A stretch of 64,000 nt of DNA from Yoonia sp. GTDB taxonomy: Bacteria; Pseudomonadota; Alphaproteobacteria; Rhodobacterales; Rhodobacteraceae. Position 1 is the first letter of the stretch; each line of letters begins with the position of its first letter. Location: positions 33,880-97,879 of the forward strand of contig NZ_JAFMHJ010000006.1 in the NCBI RefSeq assembly GCF_017854565.1, in the 5' to 3' direction. The position numbers and the translations under genes are program-made. The notes beneath the pieces were generated by a model, which was given only the letters and a program-made list of their open reading frames with translations, did not search any database and was not told where the DNA came from. This document shows positions 43,512 to 54,093 of this stretch, in pieces.

Positions 43512-46061
43512 TCAGTAAAGACCACCCGATGAAAGCGTGCCAAACGTGGCCTTGGGTCCGACTGTCGCCGTTTCACCGGTCGATGTCGTGACCTGACGCG
43601 ACGGCCGCGGGGCCTCGTCAAACAGCGGCAAATCCGCCGACATCGCAAAACCACCATCGAACATAATGCCAAACAGCGGTTCTTCGCCGGGGCGGAAACA
43701 TTCTGCAATCACATTGTCGCCAAAGGCTTCTGGCGGCAATCGGGCACCGCTGAAACGGTCAATATTGATGAACTGACAATCCGCAGGCACCTTGAACGGC
43801 TCGCCACCGAACCGTTCAATCGCCTGACCCATGAATGTGTTGAACACTGGCCCGCAAATCCCCCCGCCCGAGGCACCCCGGCCCAAAGTACGCGGTGTAT
43901 CGTAACCAATATAGCAGCCCGCGACGATACTGGATGAAAATCCCACGAACCAAACGTCCTTGGCATCGTTTGTCGTCCCGGTCTTGCCTGCAATCGGCAC
44001 CGGCAGATTGATCGCATTGCGCGCGGTCCCGCGTTGGACAACGCCCTGCAGCATTGATGTCAGCTGATAGGCGGTAATTTGATTCATCACCCGATCACGG
44101 TTCGAAATGATCGTGGGCGCATCGCCTTCGCGCAACAACGGGTCACTGCAATTTTCGCAAATTCGCTGGTCGTGGCGAAACACCGTGTTGCCATAGCGGT
44201 CCTGCACCCGGTCAACCAATGTCGGCTCCACCCGCTCACCGCCATTGGCGAACATCGCATAGGCGGCGACAATCTTGAACAATGTGGTCTCGTCCGAGCC
44301 AAGTGCAGTGGACAAGACCCGGTTCATGTTTTCATAAACACCGAATTTCTCCGCGTAGCGCCCGACCGTATCAATCCCGATTTCCTGGGCCAGTCGGATC
44401 GTCATCAGGTTGCGCGACTGCTCGATCCCGGTGCGCAGCGGCGTCGGCCCATAATATTGGTTCGATGCGTTTTGCGGCCGCCATGTGCCTTGTGGCGTGT
44501 TGATGGTAATCGGCGCATCCACGACAATCGTCGCAGGTGAATATCCGCTATCCAACGCAGCGGCGTAAACGAACGGCTTGAACGCGGAACCCGGCTGACG
44601 CTGCGCCTGCGTTGCGCGGTTAAACACCGACGCCTCATAGCTAAAACCGCCCTGCATCGCCAGAACACGGCCAGTGTTGACGTCCATGGCCATGAAACCG
44701 CCCTGCACTTCGGGGATTTGCCGCAGGCTCCACCGGATGAATGCGCCATCGCTGTCCTGCGTCAGGCGGCGGACGTGTACCACGTCACCGGGCGTGAAAT
44801 TGTCAAAGAAATCGCCGCGCAGCCACTGAATATCAGCGCGGGGCACGACAAATGGCTCGGCGTCGGTTTCATCGACCCCTTCAATGCCCATCCGCAGCGT
44901 ATTTTCGGCGACGTCCAGAACCACGGCAGGATACCATTGCGCCACCAGATTCACGTCGCGGGGCACGTTCACCGCGGCCAATGCTGCACGCCACGCGTCT
45001 TCGCTGCCCAATGCGTCTTCGGCAATCGTCTCGCCAGTGCCGCGCCACTCTCCGGTCTCGCGGTCGAACTTCTCGAGAGCTGCCTGCAACGATTGCGCCG
45101 CAGTAATCTGCAACGCAGGATCAACCGTCGCCCGAATGGCCAGCCCGCCCGAAAAGAATTCCTCTTCGCCAAAGTTCTGGCTAAGCTGGCGGCGGATTTC
45201 ATCGGTGAAATAATCACGCGGCGGCAGGCTCTCGCGGAAATCCTCATAGTCACCGCCCTGCACCGACAGCAACGGCGCCGCGCGCTCTGCCTCATAGGTA
45301 GCTTCGTCAAGATAGCCATTGCGTAACATCAGACGCAGCGTGTTGTTGCGCCAGAACACCGCCGTTTCACGATCACGCACCGGGTGGCGATTGCTGGGCG
45401 ATTTGGGGAGTGACGCAAGATAGGCAGCCTCGCCCGGTGTCAGATCGTTGAGCGGCTTGTTGAAATAGGTCAAGGCGGCTGCGGTCACGCCAAAACTGTT
45501 CTGCCCCAAGAAAATCTCGTTCAGGTAAAGTTCGAGAATTCGCTCTTTGGGCATCGCGCCTTCGATACGAACGGCAAGGATCAGCTCTTTGATCTTCCGC
45601 TCGACCCCCTTTACGCCTGCACGCGCGCCATCCAAAAGAAAATTTTTCATCACCTGCTGCGTTATGGTTGACGCGCCGCGCACGTCCTCGCCGCGTGATG
45701 TGATCGCATCGCGCAGCGCCGACACCATCCCCAAAGCATCAAATCCTTGGTGCGTATAAAAATTTTTATCCTCAGCCGAAATAAAGGCCTGCTTGACGAT
45801 GGCAGGAATTTCCTCGGCCGGGGTGAACAGGCGGCGTTCGGTAGCAAATTCGTCAATGATCCGCCCCTCGCCCGAATAGATTCTGCTGATTGTCTTGGGG
45901 GTGTACTGCGATAGCGTCTCATAGCTGGGCAGATCGCGGCCATAGACATGGAAAACGCCGCCAAAAGTCAGCACGCCCATGATCAGGCCAAGGGTCAGCA
46001 GCGAAAAAATACCGCCAAAGAAGGAAAGGATAAAGCGCAGCACAGGGGTGATGTTCCTCAT
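43512..46061 (-). CDS. mrcA: Penicillin-binding protein 1A (bifunctional)
   Basis: An 849-residue class A penicillin-binding protein that polymerises glycan strands and cross-links them in the periplasm. N-terminal anchor at about 8-37; glycosyltransferase domain with catalytic Glu97 in SAEDKNFYTHQG; an OB-like insertion at about 330-420; transpeptidase with SAFK near 490, SRN and GKTGTTN near 690. It sits in an operon-like run with the amidase AmiC and an aminotransferase upstream and prfB downstream. GGGGAC precedes ATG 46061. Confidence 0.95.
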   Translation of the reverse strand: MRNITPVLRFILSFFGGIFSLLTLGLIMGVLTFGGVFHVYGRDLPSYETLSQYTPKTISRIYSGEGRIIDEFATERRLFTPAEEIPAIVKQAFISAEDKNFYTHQGFDALGMVSALRDAITSRGEDVRGASTITQQVMKNFLLDGARAGVKGVERKIKELILAVRIEGAMPKERILELYLNEIFLGQNSFGVTAAALTYFNKPLNDLTPGEAAYLASLPKSPSNRHPVRDRETAVFWRNNTLRLMLRNGYLDEATYEAERAAPLLSVQGGDYEDFRESLPPRDYFTDEIRRQLSQNFGEEEFFSGGLAIRATVDPALQITAAQSLQAALEKFDRETGEWRGTGETIAEDALGSEDAWRAALAAVNVPRDVNLVAQWYPAVVLDVAENTLRMGIEGVDETDAEPFVVPRADIQWLRGDFFDNFTPGDVVHVRRLTQDSDGAFIRWSLRQIPEVQGGFMAMDVNTGRVLAMQGGFSYEASVFNRATQAQRQPGSAFKPFVYAAALDSGYSPATIVVDAPITINTPQGTWRPQNASNQYYGPTPLRTGIEQSRNLMTIRLAQEIGIDTVGRYAEKFGVYENMNRVLSTALGSDETTLFKIVAAYAMFANGGERVEPTLVDRVQDRYGNTVFRHDQRICENCSDPLLREGDAPTIISNRDRVMNQITAYQLTSMLQGVVQRGTARNAINLPVPIAGKTGTTNDAKDVWFVGFSSSIVAGCYIGYDTPRTLGRGASGGGICGPVFNTFMGQAIERFGGEPFKVPADCQFINIDRFSGARLPPEAFGDNVIAECFRPGEEPLFGIMFDGGFAMSADLPLFDEAPRPSRQVTTSTGETATVGPKATFGTLSSGGLY

Positions 46062-46171
46062 TGTTAGTCCCCGCTTATACGCGCACGTCCGGCATTGGTC
46101 AAAAGACCAAATGCCAATTTCGGCCAGAAGACGCCTTCAAACCGATCACATTCGACTGACCAGCAGCATCG

Positions 46172-47323
46172 CTACTCGATCAGACTTGCCACGGCAGCCA
46201 CAATCGCCTGCGCCAACACCGCCCGCCCGCCCCTGCTTGCCAGCAATGCTCGGTCGCGGGTGTTGGACAAAAACCCCGCCTCGATCAACACACTGGCGAA
46301 ATCGGCGGACGTCAGAACGGCCAACTGGCCTTCGCGGCGCGGGCGGGAATTGACATCCACACCGGCGGCACGCATCTCGCTGACCAGCGCATCGGCAAAA
46401 TGACGCCCCGCAGGACCCGTGCTGTCGCGCGCGAGATCCATCAATACCATGGCCACACGGTCGCCCTGCGCGCTCAAATCGACACCGGCCAGCAGGTCAC
46501 CCCTCTCGTGGCGTTCCACCATCCGGGTCGCAGCCGCATCGCCGCCGCCCTCAGACAACGTATATACCGACGCCCCCTGCGCCTCGTCTTCTTCGAGCGC
46601 ATCCGCGTGCAGCGAAATAAACAGGTCAGCCCCCGCCGCCCGCGCGATAGTCATGCGCGCATCCAGTGGCACAAACGCATCCGCGTCGCGGGTCAGCAAT
46701 GCCTGCACACCGTCCATGGCATTCAACGCCAGCGCCACCTCAAGGCCCAGCATCAGCATCACATCCGCCTCGCGCACACCGCTGCGGTCAGCGCCGGGGT
46801 CAATGCCGCCATGGCCGGGATCAATCACCACGGTAAAAATACCGTCGGCGGTTGGGCGCAGCGCAGACAGATCGACCGTCCCCAGCACGTCCCATCCCGG
46901 ATCAGGCGGCGCGCCAGCACCCGCGGCGAAATCCGCCGCCGATACCTGCCGGAGTACAACAGCAAGATCAGCGCCAGCGTCGGTCACCCGCATCTGCGCT
47001 TCGGTCACCTCCAATGGCGCGGCCAGTTCAACGACCAGCCGCGACCAACCCGGACGCATCGGACCAAATCGCAACCCCGTCGCGCGCCCCGCCTCCAACA
47101 GTTGATCGGGCTGCACGCCTGTCCAGTCAACACCTTCGAAATCCAGCACCAAACGGCGCGGGTCATCCAGCGTGAACACTCTGTAGGGCACAACGGCACT
47201 CAGCCCCAGCTCCACCTCAAGGCTCCACCAACCGTCGGCCACGCTGCTGCGACCGGGATCGACATTGACCTGCGCCGCAGCACCCGATGCCACCACCAGC
47301 AAGAGACACAGCAGCCGCATCAT
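46172..47323 (-). CDS. N-acetylmuramoyl-L-alanine amidase (AmiC type)
   Basis: A 383-residue exported zinc amidase that cuts the bond between MurNAc and the peptide, needed for daughter cell separation. A signal peptide ends at about residue 17 (VASGAAAQ). An AMIN domain (about 22-125) targets it to the septum. The Amidase_3 domain has VIDPGHGGIDPGA with zinc His, and FISLHADALEEDEAQG with the second His. Its ATG shares ATGA with the stop of the aminotransferase gene. It is 110 bases upstream of the PBP1A gene. Confidence 0.94.
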   Translation of the reverse strand: MMRLLCLLLVVASGAAAQVNVDPGRSSVADGWWSLEVELGLSAVVPYRVFTLDDPRRLVLDFEGVDWTGVQPDQLLEAGRATGLRFGPMRPGWSRLVVELAAPLEVTEAQMRVTDAGADLAVVLRQVSAADFAAGAGAPPDPGWDVLGTVDLSALRPTADGIFTVVIDPGHGGIDPGADRSGVREADVMLMLGLEVALALNAMDGVQALLTRDADAFVPLDARMTIARAAGADLFISLHADALEEDEAQGASVYTLSEGGGDAAATRMVERHERGDLLAGVDLSAQGDRVAMVLMDLARDSTGPAGRHFADALVSEMRAAGVDVNSRPRREGQLAVLTSADFASVLIEAGFLSNTRDRALLASRGGRAVLAQAIVAAVASLIE

Positions 47324-48468
47324 AGCTTTCGCGCCTGCATGAAACGCGCCAAGCGGTCCATCCCTTCGCGGATATCATCCGTTGATCGGGCGTAGGAAAA
47401 CCTGAGCCAGTTCTGGCCCCGCACGGCATCAAAATCGATCCCCGGAGTAACGGCCACGCCTGCGACCTCCAATATCTCAGCGGCAAACGCCAGCGCATCA
47501 TCGGTATGGGCAGACACGTCAACATAGACGTAAAACGCCCCATCAGGCGGCGCAAACCGGTCTAGCCCTGCCGCCTGCAAACCCGCAATCATCAGCGCCC
47601 GGTTAGCCGCATAGACCGCCTTGTTTGCCTCTAGTTCATCGGTGCAATCCATTGCGTGCAAGGCCAGCCGTTGTGACGCATGGGGCGCGCAGATGAACAT
47701 ATTCTGGGCCAAACGCTCGACCCGGCGCACGTGATCTTCTGGCACGATCATCCACCCGACACGCCATCCGGTCATGGAAAAATATTTGGAAAACGAATTG
47801 ACGACATAGGCGTCATCGGTGACCTGCAGGGCGCTGACCGAAGCGACATCATAGTCAATCCCGTGGTAAATCTCGTCCGAGATCAGGGCCGCATCGGCCA
47901 CCGCACAGGCGTCGGCCAAAGCGGCCAACGCGGGCCGATCCAGCATCGTCCCCGTCGGATTGGCAGGCGACGCGACAATCAATCCGGCCAGATCATGCGC
48001 GGCCACATCGCCGGGGCGTGGCTGAAACCGCTGCGCCAATGTTGTGGGAATATCGACCGGCGTTAACCCCACCGCCTTAAGGATTTGCCGATATGACGGA
48101 TAGCATGGTGCCCCCAACCCTACCCGCTCATCATTGTCGAATAAGGCCGAAAATGCCAACAAAAAGGCACCCGACGCCCCGCTGGTAACCACGACCCGCG
48201 CGGGGTCCAGATCGACATTGTACCACTGCGCATAATGGCGGGCGATCCGGGCGCGCAGTTCCGGCAGCCCAAGGCCCACGGTATACCCCAAAGGCGTCGC
48301 CAGTTCTGCCACCAGTTTCGCGCGCGCCTCTGCGGGCGCCCCCGTGCCCGGCTGCCCGACCTCCATGTGAATGATGTGGCGGCCTGCGGCCTCGGCCTTG
48401 CGGGCGGCTTCCATGACGTCCATCACAATAAAGGGATCGACCTCGCCTCGGGTTGAATGTCGCATCAT
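47320..48468 (-). CDS. PLP-dependent aminotransferase, class I/II
   Basis: A 382-residue fold-type I aminotransferase. The PLP lysine is in VNSFSKYFSMTGWRVGW, the Asp/Tyr ring-binding pair in ALISDEIYHGIDYD, and the carboxylate-binding Arg in WLRFSYARS. The N-terminus HSTRGEVDPFIVMDVMEAA is typical of the group annotated as aspartate or aromatic aminotransferases. The actual amino acid cannot be decided. It overlaps the amidase gene by four bases. Confidence 0.9.
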   Translation of the reverse strand: MMRHSTRGEVDPFIVMDVMEAARKAEAAGRHIIHMEVGQPGTGAPAEARAKLVAELATPLGYTVGLGLPELRARIARHYAQWYNVDLDPARVVVTSGASGAFLLAFSALFDNDERVGLGAPCYPSYRQILKAVGLTPVDIPTTLAQRFQPRPGDVAAHDLAGLIVASPANPTGTMLDRPALAALADACAVADAALISDEIYHGIDYDVASVSALQVTDDAYVVNSFSKYFSMTGWRVGWMIVPEDHVRRVERLAQNMFICAPHASQRLALHAMDCTDELEANKAVYAANRALMIAGLQAAGLDRFAPPDGAFYVYVDVSAHTDDALAFAAEILEVAGVAVTPGIDFDAVRGQNWLRFSYARSTDDIREGMDRLARFMQARKL

Positions 48469-48584
48469 CTGCCTCTTATACTTTTGTCATGTTTGCCCTT
48501 GTGGCCCATGAGACGTCAATGCACCTTGGCAACGGCTGGCCGATATGGTCTGTCTCGCCTAACTTTTCCCAATGAGAATGCCTT

Positions 48585-49328
48585 ATGAAACTCCGTTTTG
48601 CCCTGCCTATGATGCTCGCTCTGACCAGTCCCGCTGCCGCGTTGGAACTGGATGCCATGACCCCCGCCGAACGGGAAGCGTTTCGCGCCGAAGTACGCGC
48701 CTATCTATTGGACAACCCCGAAGTACTGACCGAAGCTATCGGCGTCCTGCAACAGCGCGAACAACAACAACAGGTTGGCAGCGACACGGCCCTTGCACGG
48801 GCGCATGCCGATGCGTTGTTCAATGACGGTCATTCCTTTGTCGGTGGCAACCCCGATGGCGATGTGACCGTGGTGGAGTTCATGGATTACCGCTGTGGCT
48901 ATTGCAAACGGGCATTCCCCGAAGTCGAAGCCCTGATCGCCGGCGATACAAACATCCGCTACATCATCAAGGAATTTCCGATCCTAGGCGAACAATCCGT
49001 CCTCGCGTCACGCTTTGCCATCGCCACGCAACTTGTTGCAGGTGATGCCGCCTACAAAGACGTGCACAACATATTGATGGAATTTCGCGGTGATGTCACC
49101 CAGCAAAGCCTGAACCGTGTCGGTGAAACACTTGATCTCGACATGGCGGAAATTACGGCGAAAATGGCCAGTGATGAGGTTACGGCCATTATCGCCGAAA
49201 ATAGCGCATTGGCCCAACTGCTGCAGATCACCGGCACGCCGACTTTTGTTTTTGATGACCAAATGGTGCGCGGCTATGTGCCCGGGCCAGATATGGAACG
49301 ACTGGTTGCACAGTTGCGCGGCGAATAA
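48585..49328 (+). CDS. DsbA-family disulfide oxidoreductase with ScsC-like N-terminus
   Basis: A 247-residue periplasmic thioredoxin-fold protein. The signal peptide ends at about residue 20 (SPAAALEL). A helical N-terminal region of about 50 residues rich in Glu and Gln (LLDNPEVLTEAIGVLQQREQ) resembles the oligomerisation arm of ScsC-type proteins. The active site CGYC is at residues 104-107, and the cis-Pro loop is TGTPTFVF. Such proteins form or isomerise disulfides, with multimeric forms favouring isomerase activity. It is divergent from the aminotransferase gene. Confidence 0.92.
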   Translation: MKLRFALPMMLALTSPAAALELDAMTPAEREAFRAEVRAYLLDNPEVLTEAIGVLQQREQQQQVGSDTALARAHADALFNDGHSFVGGNPDGDVTVVEFMDYRCGYCKRAFPEVEALIAGDTNIRYIIKEFPILGEQSVLASRFAIATQLVAGDAAYKDVHNILMEFRGDVTQQSLNRVGETLDLDMAEITAKMASDEVTAIIAENSALAQLLQITGTPTFVFDDQMVRGYVPGPDMERLVAQLRGE

Positions 49329-49450
49329 CGGTCCGAAACTGTGCGCCATTGCAGAACGAGTGTTCATAATTTCAACAGGCTCCAACGTGGACGTCGCGCG
49401 TCTGTGCGCTAATTCATCCTCAGTCGCCTCTGAACAAAGGATATGCAATC

Positions 49451-50233
49451 ATGCCAACGCGCCGTACATTTCTGACTGGGGTTGCCGCTGTGGGAACCAC
49501 AACTTTGCTACCCTATACCCTCCATGCCGCCGGTCACAGCAGTGACGCATTCGCGACCGCGAACGGCGAAATCGTTGTTCACCCTGTCTCCCATGCGTCC
49601 TTCGTCATGGAAACACCCAGCGGTACAATTTATGCCGACCCTGTGGGTGAGCCCGCAGCCTATGCCGGCCTGCCCGCACCCGACCTGATCCTTGTGACCC
49701 ACGAACACGGAGATCACTTCAACACCGAAACGCTTGCAGCGATCATGGGCGAAAACACCACGATGATTGTCAATCCCGCCGTCTTTGACATGTTGCCAGC
49801 GGATCTTCAGGCCCGTGCGACGGCCATCGGCAACGGTGAAAGCACGATGACCGGCGATGTCATGGTCGATGCGATCCCAGCCTATAACATCAGCCCCGAT
49901 CGGTTGAACTTTCACCCGCAAGGCCGTGACAACGGCTATATCGTGACCGTTGACGGGCTGCGGGTCTATATCTCTGGCGATACCGAAGACACGCCCGCGA
50001 TGCGCAGCCTGGAAAACATCGACGTGGCCTTCGTCTGCATGAACCTGCCGTTTACAATGGGCATGGAAGCCGCAGCATCTGCCGTGAACGAATTCGGGCC
50101 CACCTATGTCTATCCCTACCACTACCGGGGCCGCGACAACGGCACGCAGGACCCACGCGAGTTCGCCGCGCTTGTCACCGGCGATACAGAAGTCAAGATT
50201 GGCAACTGGTACGGCGGTGTGATGCCATCGTGA
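49451..50233 (+). CDS. Tat-exported MBL-fold metallohydrolase
   Basis: A 260-residue metallo-beta-lactamase-fold protein. The N-terminus MPTRRTFLTGVAAVGTTTLL has the twin-arginine pattern, with cleavage near AAGHS (about 27-30). The metal motif is THEHGDHF, with His84, His86, Asp88 and His89; SGDTEDTPAM gives the bridging Asp, and PYHYRG near the end gives the last His. It belongs to the short UPF0173-like branch. The substrate is unknown. AAAGGA lies about 9 bases before ATG 49451. Confidence 0.88.
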   Translation: MPTRRTFLTGVAAVGTTTLLPYTLHAAGHSSDAFATANGEIVVHPVSHASFVMETPSGTIYADPVGEPAAYAGLPAPDLILVTHEHGDHFNTETLAAIMGENTTMIVNPAVFDMLPADLQARATAIGNGESTMTGDVMVDAIPAYNISPDRLNFHPQGRDNGYIVTVDGLRVYISGDTEDTPAMRSLENIDVAFVCMNLPFTMGMEAAASAVNEFGPTYVYPYHYRGRDNGTQDPREFAALVTGDTEVKIGNWYGGVMPS

Positions 50234-50245
50234 CATGCGAACCAG

Positions 50246-50274
50246 TGGGGTGGGTCAAGACCCCCACCCTACGA
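50246..50274. repeat. Palindromic GTAGGG-type repeat, copy B
   Basis: GGGTGGG (50248-50254) and CCCACCC (50263-50269) flank TCAAGACC, with CTACGAC at the right end. It lies 13 bases after the metallohydrolase stop and is a less perfect member of the family. Confidence 0.65.
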
Positions 50275-50317
50275 CCTTGCAATGTTGCAGTATAAAGACC
50301 GATATCGCGGCATTGAT

Positions 50318-50353
50318 GCCGAGTAAGGTGGGTCTTGACCCGCCTTACTCGGC
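50318..50353. repeat. Palindromic repeat, copy C, a 17-bp hairpin supplying the ispG stop
   Basis: The left arm 50318-50334 (GCCGAGTAAGG, TGGGTC) pairs with the right arm 50337-50353 over 17 bp with a single G-U, around TT. The right arm runs into ispG: its TTA (50345-50347) is the ispG stop codon (TAA) on the minus strand, and the last ispG codons form part of the stem. It probably also ends transcription or protects the 3' end. Confidence 0.8.
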
Positions 50354-51469
50354 GGCCAAATCCGCAGCCGCATCCAGTTCCGCAGCCTTCTTTTCCACCT
50401 GCTCCACGATATGTTCGATCATATCGTCGTTCGATTTCTTGTGGCTTTGCTTACCCGCCAGATAGACCATGCCCGCACCGGCCCCGCCGCCGGTAAAGCC
50501 CACGTCGGTCATCAGCGCCTCACCCGGACCATTCACAACGCAGCCAATGATCGACAATGACATCGGTGTTTTGATATGTTCCAGTCGCTTTTCCAGCGCT
50601 TCGACTGTCTTGATCACGTCAAAGCCTTGCCGCGCGCATGACGGGCAGGAAATAATATTCACACCCCGATGCCGCAGGCCAAGAGATTTAAGAATTTCAA
50701 ATCCCATCTTGACCTCTTCCACCGGGTCCGCCGACAGCGACACGCGGATCGTATCGCCAATCCCCATCCAGAGCAGATTCCCCATGCCAATCGCGGATTT
50801 AACCGTCCCACTGATCAGCCCGCCAGCCTCGGTAATCCCAAGATGAATTGGCGCATCCGTCGCTTCAGCTAATTGCTGATAGGCCGCCGCAGCCATAAAC
50901 ACATCCGACGCTTTGCATGAAATCTTGAATTCGTGAAAATCATTGTCCTGCAGTATCTTGATATGATCGAGCCCGCTTTCCACCATCGCATCCGGGCAAG
51001 GCTCACCATATTTGTCCAGCAGATGCTTTTCCAGCGACCCCGCATTGACCCCAATGCGGATCGAACAATTGTTATCGCGCGCGGCCTTGATCACCTCTTT
51101 GACACGGCTTTCGTCGCCGATGTTGCCCGGATTGATCCGCAGGCAAGCCGCCCCTGCCTCGGCCGCCTCAATCCCCCGTTTGTAGTGAAAGTGGATATCG
51201 GCGACGATCGGGACCGACACCTCTGGGACGATCAACTTCAGCGCCGCACTTGACGCCTGATCCGGGATCGAAATCCGTACAATATCGGCCCCTGCGTCCG
51301 CCGCAGCCTGCACCTGCGCAATCGTTGCCTTTACATCCGTCGTCAGCGTGTTGGTCATCGTCTGAACCGTGATAGGCGCGTCCCCCCCCACGGCCACGTT
51401 TCCCACCATGATCTGACGAGATTTGCGGCGATAAATATTACGCCATGGACGTATATGGTTCAGGGACAT
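50345..51469 (-). CDS. ispG: 4-hydroxy-3-methylbut-2-enyl diphosphate synthase (flavodoxin/ferredoxin)
   Basis: A 374-residue [4Fe-4S] enzyme of the MEP isoprenoid pathway that converts MEcPP to HMBPP. The N-terminal TIM barrel starts [20 protein letters not shown]. The cluster cysteines are in [13 protein letters not shown] (about 268-271) and [11 protein letters not shown]. Normal alphaproteobacterial length. It lies 75 bases downstream of rodZ in the same direction, a widely conserved order, so they are probably one unit. The stop codon lies in a palindromic repeat. Confidence 0.96.
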   Translation of the reverse strand: MSLNHIRPWRNIYRRKSRQIMVGNVAVGGDAPITVQTMTNTLTTDVKATIAQVQAAADAGADIVRISIPDQASSAALKLIVPEVSVPIVADIHFHYKRGIEAAEAGAACLRINPGNIGDESRVKEVIKAARDNNCSIRIGVNAGSLEKHLLDKYGEPCPDAMVESGLDHIKILQDNDFHEFKISCKASDVFMAAAAYQQLAEATDAPIHLGITEAGGLISGTVKSAIGMGNLLWMGIGDTIRVSLSADPVEEVKMGFEILKSLGLRHRGVNIISCPSCARQGFDVIKTVEALEKRLEHIKTPMSLSIIGCVVNGPGEALMTDVGFTGGGAGAGMVYLAGKQSHKKSNDDMIEHIVEQVEKKAAELDAAADLAAE

Positions 51470-51544
51470 AGGACCGCTTTCAGATAAGTATTTGCAACTA
51501 ACCTAAGCGTCAAATCAGGCCACAGCAACCATTCGCTGGCGGGA

Positions 51545-52732
51545 TTATTGGCCCTCTATGACTTCGGCGACGTTGACAATCTCAGCAAGATCATTGTCAG
51601 CCGTAAGATCGGCCACAGCATATGACTGCCTCAGGCTTTCGGTGGTCAGCGTCACATTTGACGTCACGACGCCCTTGCGCCCGACAGGGCCATAATGCGT
51701 GCCATTGACCGCAAAATACAATGCGCCGCTTTCGCCGACACGCAGCGTTGCAGGCTCCTCGGTCGCGGGGACCACAAAATTCTGTCCGGGTTCCATCACG
51801 CCTTCAAAAAGCACGATACCATCCGCGGCACGCACCCTGACCCAGGCAGGGCGCACCGCAACCAATTGCAGTTCCGGCACTTGCGGCTCTACCACTTGAA
51901 TTGCGGGCGTGGCACGTTCAGGCACAACGGCTTCGGCCATCACGACTTCGACGCCCAGATCAACGCCCAATGCGCCGATTGATCCCGGTGTTAACGTCGA
52001 AATCGGCGCATCGCGCGCAACCAACACTGGCACCTCAAGCGCTTGCGGTCGGTAAAGCCGATCCAACCCCTCGCGCGAAGGGCCGTCAAAAGCGGCCAGC
52101 GGATCACCCGTCTCGATCGCGTTGCTTGCCCCGGCCAGCGGGTCAAGGTCCGCCACCACGACCGGCGTTTGTTCAACCGGCGCAAATTGCACCTTCTGCA
52201 CTTCCTGCAGAACGGTCCAGCCCCCATAGCCCAAGCCGCCAATCAACGCGACAAGCACCAACATCGACCCAACCGCACGTGGCTCGATCCCCGAAAGAAT
52301 GGCTTCACCTGCGGGAATAAACGGCGTTGCTGACGATGAAAATATGTCTTTACCAAAGGCGCCAACAGCGTAATCGCCAGTCTTGATCTTCACAGATGAT
52401 GCGTCGGCGGACATGCCATGCGCCGTCACAAATCCGCTTTCCCGGCAGAATGTGTCAAACGCCCAATCAGGATCCATTGTCAAATAGCGCGCATAAGACC
52501 GCACATAACCGGCGATAAACCCCGGGGTATCAAAGGCAGAAGGGTCCGCATTTTCAATAGCAGCAATGTAGGCAGCTTTTATTTTCAATTCGCGTTGCAC
52601 ATCCAACAGGCTCTTGCCCATAGTTGCCCGTTCACCGCGCATTATATCGCCCAGACGCAATTCAAAGGCGTCAAACCCCTTGGTTTGAACGTCCCCAGCT
52701 GCGTCTGCGCGCCTGAAGCCCTTACCGATCAT
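51545..52732 (-). CDS. rodZ: RodZ-like cell-shape protein (HTH_25 and DUF4115)
   Basis: A 395-residue bitopic membrane protein. The cytoplasmic HTH (about 25-95: FELRLGDIMRGERATMGKSLLDVQRELKIKAAYIAAIE) normally binds MreB. One transmembrane helix lies at about 163-185. A long Pro/Ala/Val-rich periplasmic stretch leads to the DUF4115 domain at the end (WVRVRAADGIVLFEG, VTSNVTLTTE). RodZ links the MreB cytoskeleton to the wall elongation machinery. The adjacency to ispG supports the assignment. Confidence 0.9.
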   Translation of the reverse strand: MIGKGFRRADAAGDVQTKGFDAFELRLGDIMRGERATMGKSLLDVQRELKIKAAYIAAIENADPSAFDTPGFIAGYVRSYARYLTMDPDWAFDTFCRESGFVTAHGMSADASSVKIKTGDYAVGAFGKDIFSSSATPFIPAGEAILSGIEPRAVGSMLVLVALIGGLGYGGWTVLQEVQKVQFAPVEQTPVVVADLDPLAGASNAIETGDPLAAFDGPSREGLDRLYRPQALEVPVLVARDAPISTLTPGSIGALGVDLGVEVVMAEAVVPERATPAIQVVEPQVPELQLVAVRPAWVRVRAADGIVLFEGVMEPGQNFVVPATEEPATLRVGESGALYFAVNGTHYGPVGRKGVVTSNVTLTTESLRQSYAVADLTADNDLAEIVNVAEVIEGQ

Positions 52733-52846
52733 CGACTGTCCCGTCGCTTACTGCCCCTGAGCGCACAGCATACCCGAATCGGATATTATGAACGCCTGAC
52801 AAACAGATAACATATCGGCAGTTCGCATGCACATCGTCAAAATAGC

Positions 52847-54070
52847 TTAACCGGCCAGTTCGGCACGATTCAGCGCACAATGTGACCAAAGACCATCCAA
52901 AGCGCCGACAAGTGCATCCATTTCACGCGGTCCGTGGACCGGTGATGGCGTGAAACGCAATCTCTCTGTACCGCGCGGCACAGTGGGGAAGTTGATTGGC
53001 TGCACGTAAATACCATAGTCAGTCAGCAACATGTCCGACAGTTTCTTGGTATGCACCGGGTCACCGACAATCAGCGGTACAATATGACTGCCATGATCAA
53101 TAATCGGCAGGCCCAGCCCTTTCAGGCGCAGCTTCAGAACCTTGGCTTGTGTCTGATGCTGATCGCGCAGGGCTTGACTCGTTTTCAGATGTGCAACGCT
53201 TGCGGCGGCACCCGCAGCCACGGCAGGCGGCAAGCTGGTGGTGAAAATAAACCCCGGCGCGTAAGACCTTATGGCGTCACACATCTTGGCTGAGGCCGCG
53301 ATATAGCCGCCCATCACGCCAAAGGCTTTGGCCAAGGTTCCGTTGATGATATCAATCCGCCCCATCAGGCCATCACGTTCGGCCACGCCGGCGCCACGAG
53401 GGCCGTACATGCCAACAGCGTGGACCTCATCACAATAGGTCAACGCGCCGAATTCATCGGCCAAATCGCACATTGCGGCGATTGGGCCAAAATCGCCGTC
53501 CATCGAATATATCGATTCAAACGCGATCAACTTTGGCGCAGCAGGATCATCCGCCGCCAGCAGTTCGCGCAGATGCGCCATATCATTGTGCCGGAAAATC
53601 CGCTTTGCACCGCCATTGCGCCGGACACCTTCAATCATGGACGCATGGTTCAATGCATCCGAGTAAATGATCAGTCCGGGAAACAGCTTCGGCAGCGTGC
53701 TTAACGTCGCATCATTGGCGATATAGGCGCTGGTAAATAACAATGCCGCTTCTTTGCGATGCAGATCCGCAAGCTCGGCCTCGAGCCGCTTGTGGTAGAC
53801 AGTCGTGCCGCTGATGTTGCGCGTTCCACCGGATCCAGCACCCGTTGCGTCAATCGCTTCGTGCATGGCTGCCAACACCACTGGATGCTGGCCCATTCCC
53901 AGATAATCATTGCCGCACCAGACCGTCACCGGCGCCTCGGACCCATCGGGCTTGCGCCAGACGGCGTGGGGGAACTGTCCGCGCTTGCGCTCGATGTCGA
54001 TGAAGGTGCGATAGCGGCCTTCTTGGTGCAAACGGGTCAGTGCGGTGTCCAGCTGGCTGATATAATCCAC
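52847..54070 (-). CDS. hemA: 5-aminolevulinate synthase
   Basis: A 407-residue PLP enzyme that condenses glycine and succinyl-CoA, the first step of the C4 heme and bacteriochlorophyll pathway found in alphaproteobacteria. The PLP Lys is in [14 protein letters not shown] at about 244. [30 protein letters not shown] and [16 protein letters not shown] [13 protein letters not shown] are all conserved. I chose GTG 54070 ([19 protein letters not shown]) because AAGGA lies 7 bases before it; the longer frame to 54097 starts with an unrelated basic stretch. An FnrL-like box is 129-142 bases upstream. Confidence 0.96.
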   Translation of the reverse strand: MDYISQLDTALTRLHQEGRYRTFIDIERKRGQFPHAVWRKPDGSEAPVTVWCGNDYLGMGQHPVVLAAMHEAIDATGAGSGGTRNISGTTVYHKRLEAELADLHRKEAALLFTSAYIANDATLSTLPKLFPGLIIYSDALNHASMIEGVRRNGGAKRIFRHNDMAHLRELLAADDPAAPKLIAFESIYSMDGDFGPIAAMCDLADEFGALTYCDEVHAVGMYGPRGAGVAERDGLMGRIDIINGTLAKAFGVMGGYIAASAKMCDAIRSYAPGFIFTTSLPPAVAAGAAASVAHLKTSQALRDQHQTQAKVLKLRLKGLGLPIIDHGSHIVPLIVGDPVHTKKLSDMLLTDYGIYVQPINFPTVPRGTERLRFTPSPVHGPREMDALVGALDGLWSHCALNRAELAG

Positions 54071-54093
54071 TGCTGTTTCCTTCTTTCGTCGTC

